This document shows positions 25,380-34,724 of a DNA stretch of 64,000 nucleotides, in pieces. Within the stretch, counting starts at the first letter, position 1. Every line of letters begins with the position of its first letter. A model generated the notes under the pieces. The model was not told the origin of the DNA, ran no database searches, and was given only the letters and a program-made list of their open reading frames with translations. Both the position numbers and the translations under genes were made by a program. Origin of the DNA: Crossiella sp. S99.2 (GTDB taxonomy: Bacteria > Actinomycetota > Actinomycetes > Mycobacteriales > Pseudonocardiaceae); contig NZ_JALMDK010000007.1 of NCBI RefSeq assembly GCF_023094165.1, positions 251,099 through 315,098 of the forward strand. Direction: 5' to 3'.

Positions 25380-26465
25380 TCAGGTGGTTTTCAGGGTCAG
25401 GTCGTAGCGCCGGAGCACCTCGCGGACCGGTTGGAAGTAGGTGCCGCCACCGTCCTTGCAGTTGCCGGACCCGCCGGAGAGCATCCCCTGGGCCTCCGCT
25501 CGCCCGTGTTCGGGGCGGCTGACGAAGGAGCCGCCGGAGTCACCCCGTTCGGCGCAGGCGTCGGTTCGGGTCAGGCCGCGGACGACGTTGCCGTCGCCGT
25601 AGTTGGCGGTCTCGTCGATGGCCAGCACCCGGCCGCAGTGCCAGCCGGTGGTGGAGCCGGAGCGGCAGACCCGGCCGTTGATGCCGACCGCCGAGCTGCC
25701 CTCGATGCGCACGTCCGAGCCCTCGCCGTAGCGGTCCACCTTGGACGTGATGTTCGCGTCGTCCTTGCTCACCCGGACGGTGCCGTAGTCATTGCCGGGG
25801 AAGGAGGATCGGCTCACCGTGCCGATGGTGCCGCCGGCGCCGCGGACCGTGCCGCCGTGCCTGGCGCAGTGTCCGGCGGTGAGCACGTAGTGATCGTCGT
25901 CGTGGAACGCGCTGAACCCTACCGAACAGCGATGCCCGGAGAAGTAGAGTCCTTGTCCGCCAATGATGTCCCAGAGCAGCTGGGGTGCGGCGGCCACCCG
26001 GTCGACCCGGATGCCGGGGAGGCCGCTGCCGTGGATCCAGGCCGCTCCGGCGGGGTCGTTGCCGACCAGGCTGACCACAAGCTGGTTGGCGGGCAGGTCG
26101 ACGTGCCATCCGGCGACCGAGTCGGGTGCGCTGGTCGCCCTATTGTCTAAAGTGGACTGTAGCTGGCGTAGTCGGGATTCGCTGTGCTGCACGGTCTTCG
26201 GGATCGCGCCCGCCGCACGGACCCGGGCCGAGCCGGCGGGGTCGGTGACGCCGACGACGAGCTTGCCCGTGTTCAGGTCCAGCCAGGAACCGGCGAAGCT
26301 GCCACCGAGCGCGGTGCTCAGTGCGGTCCGGGCAGTCTCCAGGGCGGTCGGTCCGGCGGCTTCGGTCAGGGTGGCCGGGGTGGCCGTCGCGGGCGTGGCG
26401 AATGCGGCGGCGCACAGTGTCACGGTGGTCAGGACGGCGAATGTGGACAGCGAAGGTCGACGCAC
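25380..26465 (-). CDS. Secreted S1 serine protease (streptogrisin/alpha-lytic type) with propeptide
   Basis: A 361-residue prepro-protease. The signal peptide ends around ATPATA. Residues about 35-160 form an alpha-lytic-type propeptide. The catalytic domain starts at the GGQGLYFSGHRCSVGF segment, with His in LTAGHC (about 197), Asp in GNDYGTVRV (about 227) and Ser in ERGDSGGSFV (about 310). Paired Cys residues match the family disulfides. GTG 26465 has a GGAGG site upstream. It was probably expressed independently of the S8 gene because of the hairpin between them. 217 bp without a gene separate it from the GntR gene. Confidence 0.88.
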   Translation of the reverse strand: MRRPSLSTFAVLTTVTLCAAAFATPATATPATLTEAAGPTALETARTALSTALGGSFAGSWLDLNTGKLVVGVTDPAGSARVRAAGAIPKTVQHSESRLRQLQSTLDNRATSAPDSVAGWHVDLPANQLVVSLVGNDPAGAAWIHGSGLPGIRVDRVAAAPQLLWDIIGGQGLYFSGHRCSVGFSAFHDDDHYVLTAGHCARHGGTVRGAGGTIGTVSRSSFPGNDYGTVRVSKDDANITSKVDRYGEGSDVRIEGSSAVGINGRVCRSGSTTGWHCGRVLAIDETANYGDGNVVRGLTRTDACAERGDSGGSFVSRPEHGRAEAQGMLSGGSGNCKDGGGTYFQPVREVLRRYDLTLKTT

Positions 26466-26682
26466 GAGAGCCTCCGGAGAATGCGCGAAGTGAGAACGGA
26501 TCTCGACGTTACGGCAGTCCGGGTAAACGCAGATAGCGGCTGATTGTGTAGCTGACCTGGGCTGATGTGCGGGAAAGTGGCGGACTCTTCGCTCGGTCGG
26601 GTGAGGTGCATAAGCGGAGTGGTCGAAATCGCGGCCGGTCTTCGCGAACTTCCCTGGGTATCGTTGTCGAATTCGGCTCGAC

Positions 26683-27387
26683 TTAGGCGATCGGGCGTTT
26701 CACCCGGTTCAAGTCCGCGCTGGACTTGTCCACCAGGGCGCGCATCGCCGCCTCGGCCGCAGCCGGATCCCCGGACCGCACCGCCTCGTACACCGCGCGG
26801 TGGCTCGGCACCGGATCGTCGGCCGGGTCCGCGCCGTGCACCAGGCGGTCCCTGGCGGCCAGCCCGATCGCGATCACCCGCTCGATCTGCACCAGGAAGT
26901 TGTTGTGCGTGGCCGACAACAGCGCCCGGTGGAACTCCAGGTCGGCGGCCACCATCTCCTCGGTGTCCGCACCGGCGGCGGCCATCCGCTCCAGTGCCGC
27001 GGCCAGTGCCTCGACCTCGATCGGGTTGGCGCGGCGGGCGGCCATCCGGGCCGCGGCGGGTTCGACCACCGCGCGGACCTCGGTCAGCTCGTCGAACAGG
27101 TCGGCGGCCGCGGTGGTCGCGGTCTGCCAGCGCATCACGTCGGTGTCCAGCATGTTCCACGAGCTGCGGGGCTGCACGAAGGTGCCGCGCTTCTGCCGCG
27201 CGTCGATCATCCCCTTGGCGGTGAGCACCTTCAGCGCCTCGCGCAGCGCGGTCAGGCTCACGTCCAGTTCCGCGCGCAACGCGGGCAGGTCCAGGGTCTC
27301 GCCCTCGGCCAGCTCGCTGGACAGGATGCGGCTGGCCAGCACCTCGACGGTCTGGCCGTGCACGCCGCGGGGACGGTGCGTGGTCAT
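26683..27387 (-). CDS. GntR/FadR-family regulator of the alpha-galactoside locus
   Basis: A 234-residue protein: an N-terminal winged helix with LDLPALRAELDVSLTALREALKVLTAKGMIDARQKRGTFV, then an all-helical FCD ligand domain with conserved acidic and His residues (MVAADLEFHRALLSATHNNF and PSHRAVYEAV). FadR-type regulators often bind sugar acids such as galactonate or gluconate. It is divergent from the transporter operon, so galactonate or a galactoside is a reasonable effector (inference). The start ATG 27387 is preferred over a longer frame to 27414. Confidence 0.85.
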   Translation of the reverse strand: MTTHRPRGVHGQTVEVLASRILSSELAEGETLDLPALRAELDVSLTALREALKVLTAKGMIDARQKRGTFVQPRSSWNMLDTDVMRWQTATTAAADLFDELTEVRAVVEPAAARMAARRANPIEVEALAAALERMAAAGADTEEMVAADLEFHRALLSATHNNFLVQIERVIAIGLAARDRLVHGADPADDPVPSHRAVYEAVRSGDPAAAEAAMRALVDKSSADLNRVKRPIA

Positions 27388-27531
27388 GCCCGCACAGTAA
27401 CGAGCTGACGGCACGGACGGGCGATTGCTCGTAAATTAGGAATTAATCTTGACACTGCGAGCGTGGCTTGCGAGCCTGTGACCCCGGATGACCATCCGCG
27501 CGGCCCAGATCCCCACAACGAGGTGCAGGCA
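27388..27531. promoter_or_regulatory. Divergent promoter/operator of the galactoside locus
   Basis: The gap contains an AT-rich stretch, TAAATTAGGAATTAAT, at about 27432-27447, with AATT-AGG-AATT symmetry, immediately followed by a perfect -35-like TTGACA at 27449-27454. In such GC-rich DNA this is the likely GntR site overlapping the promoter of the solute-binding gene. A GAGGTG ribosome site precedes ATG 27532. Confidence 0.55.
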
Positions 27532-28809
27532 ATGATCGAGGTCAGTCGCAGAAACTTCCTGCTAGGAATGGGTGCGCTCGGCGGCGCCGCGGTGCTCGGC
27601 GGCTGCGCCACCTCGGCCTCCAGCGGCGCGGTGCAGCAGACCGCGGGTGCGGTGAGCATCCAATCCAACCTGTCCGCCCCGGCGGCCAAGGCCGCGATCG
27701 AGGCGCTGGCCAAGGGCTTCAGCGATTCGGGTGCGGCCAAGGCGGCGGTGAACACGGTGGCCTCGGAGACCTTCCGCACCCAGCTGCCCAGCTACCTCAC
27801 CTCGGCCACTCCGCCGGACACCTACACCTGGTACCCCGGCTCGATCCTGGCCGGGTACGCGCGCAAGGGCCTGCTGCTCGACGTCGGCGATGTCTGGCAG
27901 GGCATGGGGGACTACAGCCAGTCCTTCCGCACCCTCAGCGGCGACGGCGCCGGCAAGCTGGTGTTCGTGCCCACCACCTACTACTGGTGGGGTTTCTTCT
28001 ACCGCAAGAGCAACTTCGCCAGGTGGGGCGTGACACCGCCGAACACCTGGAGCGAGTTCCTCGCACTGTGCGAGACCTTGCGCGGCAAGGGGATCGAGCC
28101 GATCGGGCTGGGCGCGGGCGGCGGCACCCAGTGGACCTCCTCGGCCTGGTTCGACTACCTCAACATCCGGATCAACGGCGCCCCGTTCCACCGCGATCTG
28201 CTGGCGGGCAAGGGCCGCTTCGACGATCCCAAGGTGGCCAAGGTGCTGGAGACCTGGAAGACCGTGCTGCCGCACTTCGACCCGCGCGGCACCGCGATCC
28301 CGTTCCAGGACGCCACCACCTCGCTGCTGCAGGGCCGCACCGGGATGATGCTGATCGGCACCTTCTTCGCCGACGCCGCACCCAAGGAAGCCCTGGACGA
28401 CATCGACTTCTTCCAGTTCCCGATCCTGGACCCGGCCGTGCCGGTGGCCGAGGAAGCCCCCACCGACGGCTTCTTCGCCAGTTCCCGCACCCCGCACCTG
28501 GCCGCCACCAAGGAATTCCTCAAGTACGCGGCCACCGCGCCGGCCCAGGAGCTGTACATCCGCAACTCCTCCGGCACCATCCTGCCTGCCCATCCGTCCG
28601 CAAAGGACAGTGGCACTCCGCTGGTGCTCAAGGGCCGCAAGATGTTGCAGGAGGCCAAGGAGCTGACCCAGTTCTTCAACCGGGACTCCAGCGACGCGTT
28701 GCAGCCCACCGCGGACACCGCGCTGATCCGGTTCATCCAGCGCCCCAACGAGATCAGCTCCATCCTCACCGAGTGGCAGGCCGCCGCGCAGAAGGTGTGG
28801 AACTCCTGA
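27532..28809 (+). CDS. Sugar ABC transporter solute-binding lipoprotein
   Basis: A 425-residue family 1 extracellular solute-binding protein. The N-terminus combines a twin-arginine motif (SRRNFLLGMG) with a lipobox (AVLGGCA), so it is a Tat-exported lipoprotein. The body has PPDTYTWYPGSILAGYARKG and the ligand-site segment TYYWWGFFYRKSNF, typical of oligosaccharide binders. It heads an operon with two permeases and two alpha-galactosidases, so melibiose- or raffinose-type alpha-galactosides are the likely cargo. No ATPase gene is in the operon; a shared MsiK-type ATPase is presumably used. Confidence 0.88.
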   Translation: MIEVSRRNFLLGMGALGGAAVLGGCATSASSGAVQQTAGAVSIQSNLSAPAAKAAIEALAKGFSDSGAAKAAVNTVASETFRTQLPSYLTSATPPDTYTWYPGSILAGYARKGLLLDVGDVWQGMGDYSQSFRTLSGDGAGKLVFVPTTYYWWGFFYRKSNFARWGVTPPNTWSEFLALCETLRGKGIEPIGLGAGGGTQWTSSAWFDYLNIRINGAPFHRDLLAGKGRFDDPKVAKVLETWKTVLPHFDPRGTAIPFQDATTSLLQGRTGMMLIGTFFADAAPKEALDDIDFFQFPILDPAVPVAEEAPTDGFFASSRTPHLAATKEFLKYAATAPAQELYIRNSSGTILPAHPSAKDSGTPLVLKGRKMLQEAKELTQFFNRDSSDALQPTADTALIRFIQRPNEISSILTEWQAAAQKVWNS

Positions 28810-28810
28810 G

Positions 28811-29710
28811 ATGACCGTCCTCGCCGCCCCGGCGCGCCGGCGCCGACACCGGCTGCCACCGATCCTGCTGCTGTTCGTGTTCGTCCCGTTCGCGGTTGAG
28901 GCGTTCTGGGTGTTCTGGCCCGCGCTGCAAGGATTCTACCTGTCCCTGACCTCCTGGGACGGCGTATCCCCACCCACCTGGGCCGGGTTTGACAACTACG
29001 CCGAACTGTTCTCCGACCCCACCTTCGGCACCGCCTTCGCCAACACCGCGATCTGGCTGGTGCTCTTCGGCGGGGTCTCGGCCGCGGGTGGTCTGGCCCT
29101 GGCCATGCTGCTGCAACGGGAACGCAAGGGCGTCGGCTTCTACCGCGCCGCGCTGTTCACCCCGGTGGTGTTCTCCCTGGTCGCGACTTCGCTGATCTGG
29201 CAAGGGCTGTACCAGCCGGACGGCCTGGTCAACTCGCTGCTGGACACCGTCGGCCTCGGCGAGTGGCAGCGGTCCTGGCTGGCCGATCCGGACACCGCGC
29301 TGTACGCGCTGCTCGCCCCCGCGCTGTGGCGGCAACTCGGGTACGTGATGGTGCTATACCTGGCCGGGCTCAAGGGGATCGACCCGGCGCTGTACGAGGC
29401 GGCCAAGCTGGACGGGGCCAGTCCGTGGCAGCAATTCCGCTTTGTCACCTGGCCGCAGCTGCGCCCGGTCAACTCGGTGATCCTGTCCGTGATCGTGATC
29501 GACTCGCTGCGCTCCTTCGACGTGGTGTGGTCGATGACCAAGGGCGGGCCCTACCACTCCTCGGAACTGCTCAGCACCTACATGTACAGCACCGCCTTCC
29601 AGACCCTGCGGCTCGGGTACGCCTCCGCGCTGGCCGTGGTGATCTTCCTGCTGGCCTTCGGCGTGATCGTCACCTACCTGGTCCGCGTGCTGCGCGAGGA
29701 GGAAGCGTGA
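28811..29710 (+). CDS. Sugar ABC transporter permease (MalF type)
   Basis: A 299-residue inner-membrane protein with six hydrophobic segments. The EAA loop, which docks the ATPase, reads YEAAKLDGASPWQQFRFVTWPQL near residues 195-215. The N-terminal RHRLPPILLLFVFVPFAVEAFWVFWPALQGFYLS is characteristic. It begins 1 bp after the binding-protein stop and overlaps the next permease by GTGA. Confidence 0.9.
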   Translation: MTVLAAPARRRRHRLPPILLLFVFVPFAVEAFWVFWPALQGFYLSLTSWDGVSPPTWAGFDNYAELFSDPTFGTAFANTAIWLVLFGGVSAAGGLALAMLLQRERKGVGFYRAALFTPVVFSLVATSLIWQGLYQPDGLVNSLLDTVGLGEWQRSWLADPDTALYALLAPALWRQLGYVMVLYLAGLKGIDPALYEAAKLDGASPWQQFRFVTWPQLRPVNSVILSVIVIDSLRSFDVVWSMTKGGPYHSSELLSTYMYSTAFQTLRLGYASALAVVIFLLAFGVIVTYLVRVLREEEA

Positions 29711-30534
29711 TTCCCCGCCGGGTAAGGACATTCCTCTTCCATGCGGGCGCGGGCACGCTGTCCGTGCTGTGGCTGCTGCCGATCGCGCTGGTGTTGGTGA
29801 CCAGCATCCGCACCTTCGACGATGTGGCGAGCAACGGTCTGGGCAGCCTGCCCGGCTCGTTCACCCTGGAACCCTTCGCCCAGGCCTGGGGTGAGGGCGG
29901 GGTGGGCGGCGCGATGCTGAACAGCCTCCTGGTCACCGTGCCGACCGTGTTGCTGTCCCTGGCACTGAGCGCGGCGGCGGCCTTCGCGCTGAGCCGCTAC
30001 GAGATCCCGTTCCGGCGCAGCATCCTCCTGGTCATGCTGGCCGGGAACCTGTTGCCACCGCAGATCCTGCTGGTGCCGGTGGCCAAACTGACCGAGGTGC
30101 TGGGCATCTACGACACGCTGTCCGCGCTGGTCATCGTGCAGGTCGGCTTCGGGCTGGGCTTCTACACCTTTGTGCTGCAAGGGTTCCTGCGCGCGATCCC
30201 GAACGAGATCCAGCAGGCCGCGGTGATCGACGGGGCCGGGCCGATCCGGATCTTCTGGTCGGTCATCCTGCCACTGGCCCGGCCCGCGCTGGCCGCGTTG
30301 AGCGCCTTGGCCTTCACCTGGGTGTTCAACGACCTGCTGTGGGCGATCACGGTGCTGCGCTCGGGCACGGTGATGCCGGTGACGCCCGCGCTGCTCGGCC
30401 TGCAGGGGCAGTACGTGTCGACCTGGAACGTGATCGCGGCCGGGTCGGTGCTGGCCGCCATCCCGACGGTGGCGGTGTTCCTGCGCTTCCAGAAGCACTT
30501 CATCTCCGGACTCGCGATCGGCGCGGTGAAATGA
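29707..30534 (+). CDS. Sugar ABC transporter permease (MalG type)
   Basis: A 275-residue membrane protein with six segments. The EAA loop reads IQQAAVIDGAGPIRIFWSVILPLARP near 175-200, and the C-terminal FLRFQKHFISGLAIGAVK is the usual MalG ending. GTG 29707 overlaps the preceding stop, and its own stop overlaps the GH36 start (ATGA), so uptake and hydrolysis are coupled. Confidence 0.9.
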   Translation: MIPRRVRTFLFHAGAGTLSVLWLLPIALVLVTSIRTFDDVASNGLGSLPGSFTLEPFAQAWGEGGVGGAMLNSLLVTVPTVLLSLALSAAAAFALSRYEIPFRRSILLVMLAGNLLPPQILLVPVAKLTEVLGIYDTLSALVIVQVGFGLGFYTFVLQGFLRAIPNEIQQAAVIDGAGPIRIFWSVILPLARPALAALSALAFTWVFNDLLWAITVLRSGTVMPVTPALLGLQGQYVSTWNVIAAGSVLAAIPTVAVFLRFQKHFISGLAIGAVK

Positions 30535-32588
30535 CCAACTGGACACTCAGGCTGGCCACCACCTCCTACACGGTCGCGCTGGCCCCCGACGGACGCTGGG
30601 CGGAACTGCATTCCTGGGGTCCGCACGGCATTGAGGACGGGCCCTCGCCGTTGCGTAACAACGGTGAGGTGCATTTCATCACCGAGGCCGACGCCGCGCC
30701 GATCGAGTACGCGCCGCGCGGGCTGCGGGCCTTCGGCGGCGCGGACCTGGAGGTGGCGGGGGAGACCTGGTGGTCCCTGGTCGAGTCCGAGTCCACTTCG
30801 GACACTCTGCGACTGACCTTCGCCGACGAGCTGTCCGGGCTGTGGGCGGAGCTGTGCTACCAGGCGGTGCCTGGCCAGGACGTGCTGCTGCGCTGGGTCG
30901 AGTTCACCAACACCGGCCCGGCCGACCTCGAACTCAGCCGCCTCGACTCGGCCGGAGTCTGCATCCCGACCGGGTCCGCCGGGGCCAGGCTGACCTACCT
31001 GACCGGCCAGTGGTCCCAGGAGTTCCAGCGCCGCGAACTGATCCTGCCCGCCGGGCGCTTCGGGCTACACAGCCGCTTCGGCGTGCCTGGACACGCGGCC
31101 GTGCCCTGGCTCGCCGTGCAGGACGCCGCCGAACCCGACGGCCCGGCCTGGGGAATTTCCCTTGCCTGGTCCGGTTCCTGGCAACTGGAGGCGGAGATCG
31201 AACCGGCCGGGTGGACCCGGGTGCACGCCGGACGGTTGCCACATCCCGGCCCGATCCGACTGGCCCCAGGACAGCGGTTGTCGACCCCGGAACTCGCGCT
31301 CGCGTCCAGTGTGGACGGTCTGGACGGGCTGTCCCGGGTCTGGCATGCCTACGATCGCAGCCTGTCCCGGCCGCGCGCCCGCCCGGTGCTCTACAACTCC
31401 TGGGAGGCCACCGGATTCGACGTCGACGGCCCCGGTCAGCTCGCGCTGGCCAAGGTCGCCGCGGACCTCGGGGTTGAGCTGTTCGTGGTCGACGACGGCT
31501 GGTTCACCGGCCGCCACGACGACACTGGCGGCCTCGGCGACTGGACCCCCGACGAATCCGCCTTCCTCGAAGGATTTGGCGCGTTCGTCCAGCAGATCCG
31601 GGCGCTGGGACTGGACTTCGGGCTGTGGGTGGAGCCGGAATCGGTCAGCCCCAAGTCGAAGCTCTACGCCGAACACCCGGACTGGGTCTACCGGATCGAC
31701 GGCCGACCGGCCACCCTGATCCGCAACCAGCTCCTGCTCGACCTGGGCCGCGAGGACGTCTACCTGTTCCTCCGGGACACCCTCGGCAAGCTCCTGGACG
31801 ACTACCCGATCAGCTACCTCAAGTGGGACATGAACCGCCCGCCCACCGAACGCGGCGGCCCGGCCGGTGACCTGGACGCCGCGCACGTGGCCAACTACCA
31901 CCGCCTGCTCGACCACCTGCGCACCACCTACCCGCACGTCACCATCGAAGCCTGCGCCGGTGGCGGCGCGCGCACCGACCTGGCCACCATCGCCCGTACC
32001 GACGTGCTCTGGCCCAGCGACAACACCGGACCCCTGGACCGACTGTCCATTCAGGACGGTTTCCTGCTGGCGCACGCCCCGCACCTGCTCAGCTCCTGGG
32101 TCACCGACGCCCCCGGAATATTTGACCCGCGCCCGCGCTCACTCAAGTTCCGCTTCGTCACCGCTATGGCCGGGGTCCTGGGCATCGGCGCGGACCTCGG
32201 CAAGTGGTCCGCCGGACAACGTGCCGAAGCCACCGAACTCATCGCCCAGTACAAGAAGATCCGCGGCATCATCCACACCGGCGTGGTGCACCGGCCACGC
32301 GCCGACCGGGACACCGAAGCCGTGCAGTACACCGCCGGTGACACGGTGGTCGTGCTGGCCTGGAACACCGGCCGCCTGGACGGCGCACCCCTGGTTCCCG
32401 GCCGCTCCGCCCGCGTCCGCCTGCGCGGACTGAACCCCGCCGCGTCCTATGTGGACAGAACAACCGGCGCCCGCTACTCGGGCGCGCACCTGCTGTACGC
32501 CGGGCTCCCCTTCGACTGGACCCCGGCCGACGACGCCGCCGTCACCGTGCTGGACACCCACCAACGACGAGAGGTGACCCTGCCATGA
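30531..32588 (+). CDS. GH36 alpha-galactosidase, cytoplasmic
   Basis: A 685-residue glycoside hydrolase family 36 enzyme without signal peptide. An N-terminal beta-sandwich (about 1-310) is followed by a TIM barrel with FVVDDGWFTGRHDD, FGLWVEPE, the nucleophile Asp in LKWDMNRP (about 433) and the acid/base Asp in WPSDNTGPLDR (about 496), then a C-terminal beta domain. It would cleave imported alpha-1,6-galactosides in the cytoplasm. The start ATG 30531 overlaps the permease stop. Confidence 0.92.
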   Translation: MTNWTLRLATTSYTVALAPDGRWAELHSWGPHGIEDGPSPLRNNGEVHFITEADAAPIEYAPRGLRAFGGADLEVAGETWWSLVESESTSDTLRLTFADELSGLWAELCYQAVPGQDVLLRWVEFTNTGPADLELSRLDSAGVCIPTGSAGARLTYLTGQWSQEFQRRELILPAGRFGLHSRFGVPGHAAVPWLAVQDAAEPDGPAWGISLAWSGSWQLEAEIEPAGWTRVHAGRLPHPGPIRLAPGQRLSTPELALASSVDGLDGLSRVWHAYDRSLSRPRARPVLYNSWEATGFDVDGPGQLALAKVAADLGVELFVVDDGWFTGRHDDTGGLGDWTPDESAFLEGFGAFVQQIRALGLDFGLWVEPESVSPKSKLYAEHPDWVYRIDGRPATLIRNQLLLDLGREDVYLFLRDTLGKLLDDYPISYLKWDMNRPPTERGGPAGDLDAAHVANYHRLLDHLRTTYPHVTIEACAGGGARTDLATIARTDVLWPSDNTGPLDRLSIQDGFLLAHAPHLLSSWVTDAPGIFDPRPRSLKFRFVTAMAGVLGIGADLGKWSAGQRAEATELIAQYKKIRGIIHTGVVHRPRADRDTEAVQYTAGDTVVVLAWNTGRLDGAPLVPGRSARVRLRGLNPAASYVDRTTGARYSGAHLLYAGLPFDWTPADDAAVTVLDTHQRREVTLP

Positions 32589-34711
32589 GAACCCTGTTAC
32601 GGCGCGGCACGGCACTGGCCGCCCTGGCCATGCTCGCCGCGACGCTGCCCGCCGCCGCGTCGCCCGAGGAGGCCGCGCACACCAGTGCCGCGGTCGATCA
32701 GGGCGCGCCCGAGTACTACGACAGCGGCCTGGCCGACACCCCGTACATGGGCTGGAACACCTACTACGGCACCGGCGCGCCCACCGAGGCCAGCATCCGC
32801 GGGGTCGCCGACCACATGGCCGCCAGCGGTTTGCGCGACGCCGGATACAAGATCATCTGGATTGACGGCGGCTGGACCGCGCCGCAGGCCCGCAACGCCG
32901 CCGGTGACCTGGTGATCGACCCGGTCAAGTTCCCCAACGGCTTCGACCAGCTGGTGGAAGACCTGCACCGCAAGGGATTCAAGGCCGGGATCTACACCGA
33001 CGCGGGCGCCTGGGACGGCAAGAACTGCGGGGTCGGCAGCGGCGGCTACTACGAACGCGACACCAAGCAGTTCGCCCGCTGGAAGTTCGACGCGATCAAA
33101 ATCGACTTCCTCTGCGGCATCCACCAGAACATGAAGCCCGCCAAGGCCTTCGCCGAGTTTTCCGCCGCGGTGCGCAAGGCCGGGCGGCCAATGCTGCTCA
33201 ACCTGTGCAACCCGGTCACCGACGCCTGGAGCGTGCCGCACGGCCCGGACCAGGTGGCCGGCATCTCCTACAGCTTCGGCCCCACCGTGGCCGACTCCTG
33301 GCGCTCCTCCACCGATGTCGCCTTCGGCACCCCGTATGAGGGGATCTGGCGGGACATGTTGCGCAACATGGACGACAACGCCGCGCACCCGGAAGCCAGC
33401 GGGCCCGGTCACTTCAACGACCCGGACTACCTGATCCCTATGCGCCGCACCGAGAAGGGCACCCTCGAACTCAACGAGGAGGAGTCCACCACCCAGTTCG
33501 TGATGTGGGCGCAGATGGCCGCGCCGCTGATCATCGGCTCCGATCCGCGCACCCTGCCCGAATCGATGATCCGCACCCTGCGCAACCCGGAGATCCTCGC
33601 GGTCAACCAGGACCGCCGGGCCATCCAGGGCGTGCGGATTGGCAACAACGGCAGCACCGACATCTACAGCAAGGTGCTCTCCCGCGCCGGTGAACGCTCG
33701 GTCGTCCTGCTCAACCGCGGTGATCAGCCCGCCGAGATCACGGTGAAGTTCGCCGACGCCGGACTCCAGGGCGAGGTTGCCGTCCGCGACCTGCGCGCCC
33801 GCGCCGACCGCGGCAAGGCCACCGGCTCCTACACCGCCACCGTGCCCGCGCACGGCACCGCCATGCTCAAGCTGCGCGGCGCCGAACTGGCCCCCGGTGA
33901 CTCCCTTGGCGGCGCGGCCTCGGCCAGCCCGGCCCTGGTCCGCTTCGACGACGCCACCGCGGTCGCCTTCCAGCGCAACGAACACGGCGTCCTCGAACAG
34001 CAGCTCCGCACCGGCGACAAATGGTCCCAGCGCTGGACCCCGCTCGGCGGCCCCACCGGCGGCCGGATCCTCGGCCAGCCCGCCGCCTACGCCAGCGCGG
34101 GCAACCGGATCGACGTGTTCGTGCGCGGCCTGGACAACGCCGCCTACCGCCGCACCTCCCGCGCCGGGGTGTGGGGACCGTGGCAGCGCCTCGGCGGCAG
34201 CCTCACCGACTCGCCCAGCGTGGCCTTCACCAGTCCCGACAACTGGAGCCTGTTCGGCCGCGGTGCCGACGGCAAAATCTGGACCCGCACGGCCGACTCC
34301 GCCTGGACCAGCATCGGCGCCCCCGGGGACAAGCCCACCTACGGCCGCCCCGGCGCGGCCGTGGTCTCCGACGGCACCTTCGTCGCGGTGCGCACCGCCG
34401 AGGACGCCGTCTGGGTCCGCCAGCGCGACACCGCGGGCAACTGGGGCGCGTGGACCGGCCTGGGTGGCGTGATCAGCGGCAGTCCGACGCTACTGTCCAC
34501 ACAGGACAGGATCTACCTGTTCGCCAGGGCAGGCGACTACACGCTGTGGCAGGTCAACCGGACCGACGGCAACTGGGGCGGCTGGTTCAAGCGAACCGAG
34601 TTCGCCAGCAACAGTGTTGTCGGCGCGGTCGGCGCCGCCCCTGGCGCGAACGGCTCGGCCTGGCTGGTGCACCGCGGACCGGACAACCGCGTGTCCCAGT
34701 CCAGGCTCTGA
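32585..34711 (+). CDS. GH27 alpha-galactosidase, secreted, with C-terminal propeller-like lectin domain
   Basis: A 708-residue protein with a signal peptide ending near AAASP. The GH27 barrel (about 50-330) has TPYMGWNTYYG, the nucleophile Asp in AIKIDFLCG (about 174) and the acid/base Asp in GHFNDPDYL (about 279). A beta-sandwich follows. Residues about 455-708 carry repeats of the WxxLGG/GxWGPWQRLGG type, as in PLL/tectonin-like propellers, probably for sugar binding. Codon 5 is a TTA, rare in such DNA. The secreted partner of the cytoplasmic GH36, it would release galactose from polymers or glycoproteins. ATGA overlap with GH36. Confidence 0.9.
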   Translation: MRTLLRRGTALAALAMLAATLPAAASPEEAAHTSAAVDQGAPEYYDSGLADTPYMGWNTYYGTGAPTEASIRGVADHMAASGLRDAGYKIIWIDGGWTAPQARNAAGDLVIDPVKFPNGFDQLVEDLHRKGFKAGIYTDAGAWDGKNCGVGSGGYYERDTKQFARWKFDAIKIDFLCGIHQNMKPAKAFAEFSAAVRKAGRPMLLNLCNPVTDAWSVPHGPDQVAGISYSFGPTVADSWRSSTDVAFGTPYEGIWRDMLRNMDDNAAHPEASGPGHFNDPDYLIPMRRTEKGTLELNEEESTTQFVMWAQMAAPLIIGSDPRTLPESMIRTLRNPEILAVNQDRRAIQGVRIGNNGSTDIYSKVLSRAGERSVVLLNRGDQPAEITVKFADAGLQGEVAVRDLRARADRGKATGSYTATVPAHGTAMLKLRGAELAPGDSLGGAASASPALVRFDDATAVAFQRNEHGVLEQQLRTGDKWSQRWTPLGGPTGGRILGQPAAYASAGNRIDVFVRGLDNAAYRRTSRAGVWGPWQRLGGSLTDSPSVAFTSPDNWSLFGRGADGKIWTRTADSAWTSIGAPGDKPTYGRPGAAVVSDGTFVAVRTAEDAVWVRQRDTAGNWGAWTGLGGVISGSPTLLSTQDRIYLFARAGDYTLWQVNRTDGNWGGWFKRTEFASNSVVGAVGAAPGANGSAWLVHRGPDNRVSQSRL

Positions 34712-34724
34712 AAGGGGAGTAGCC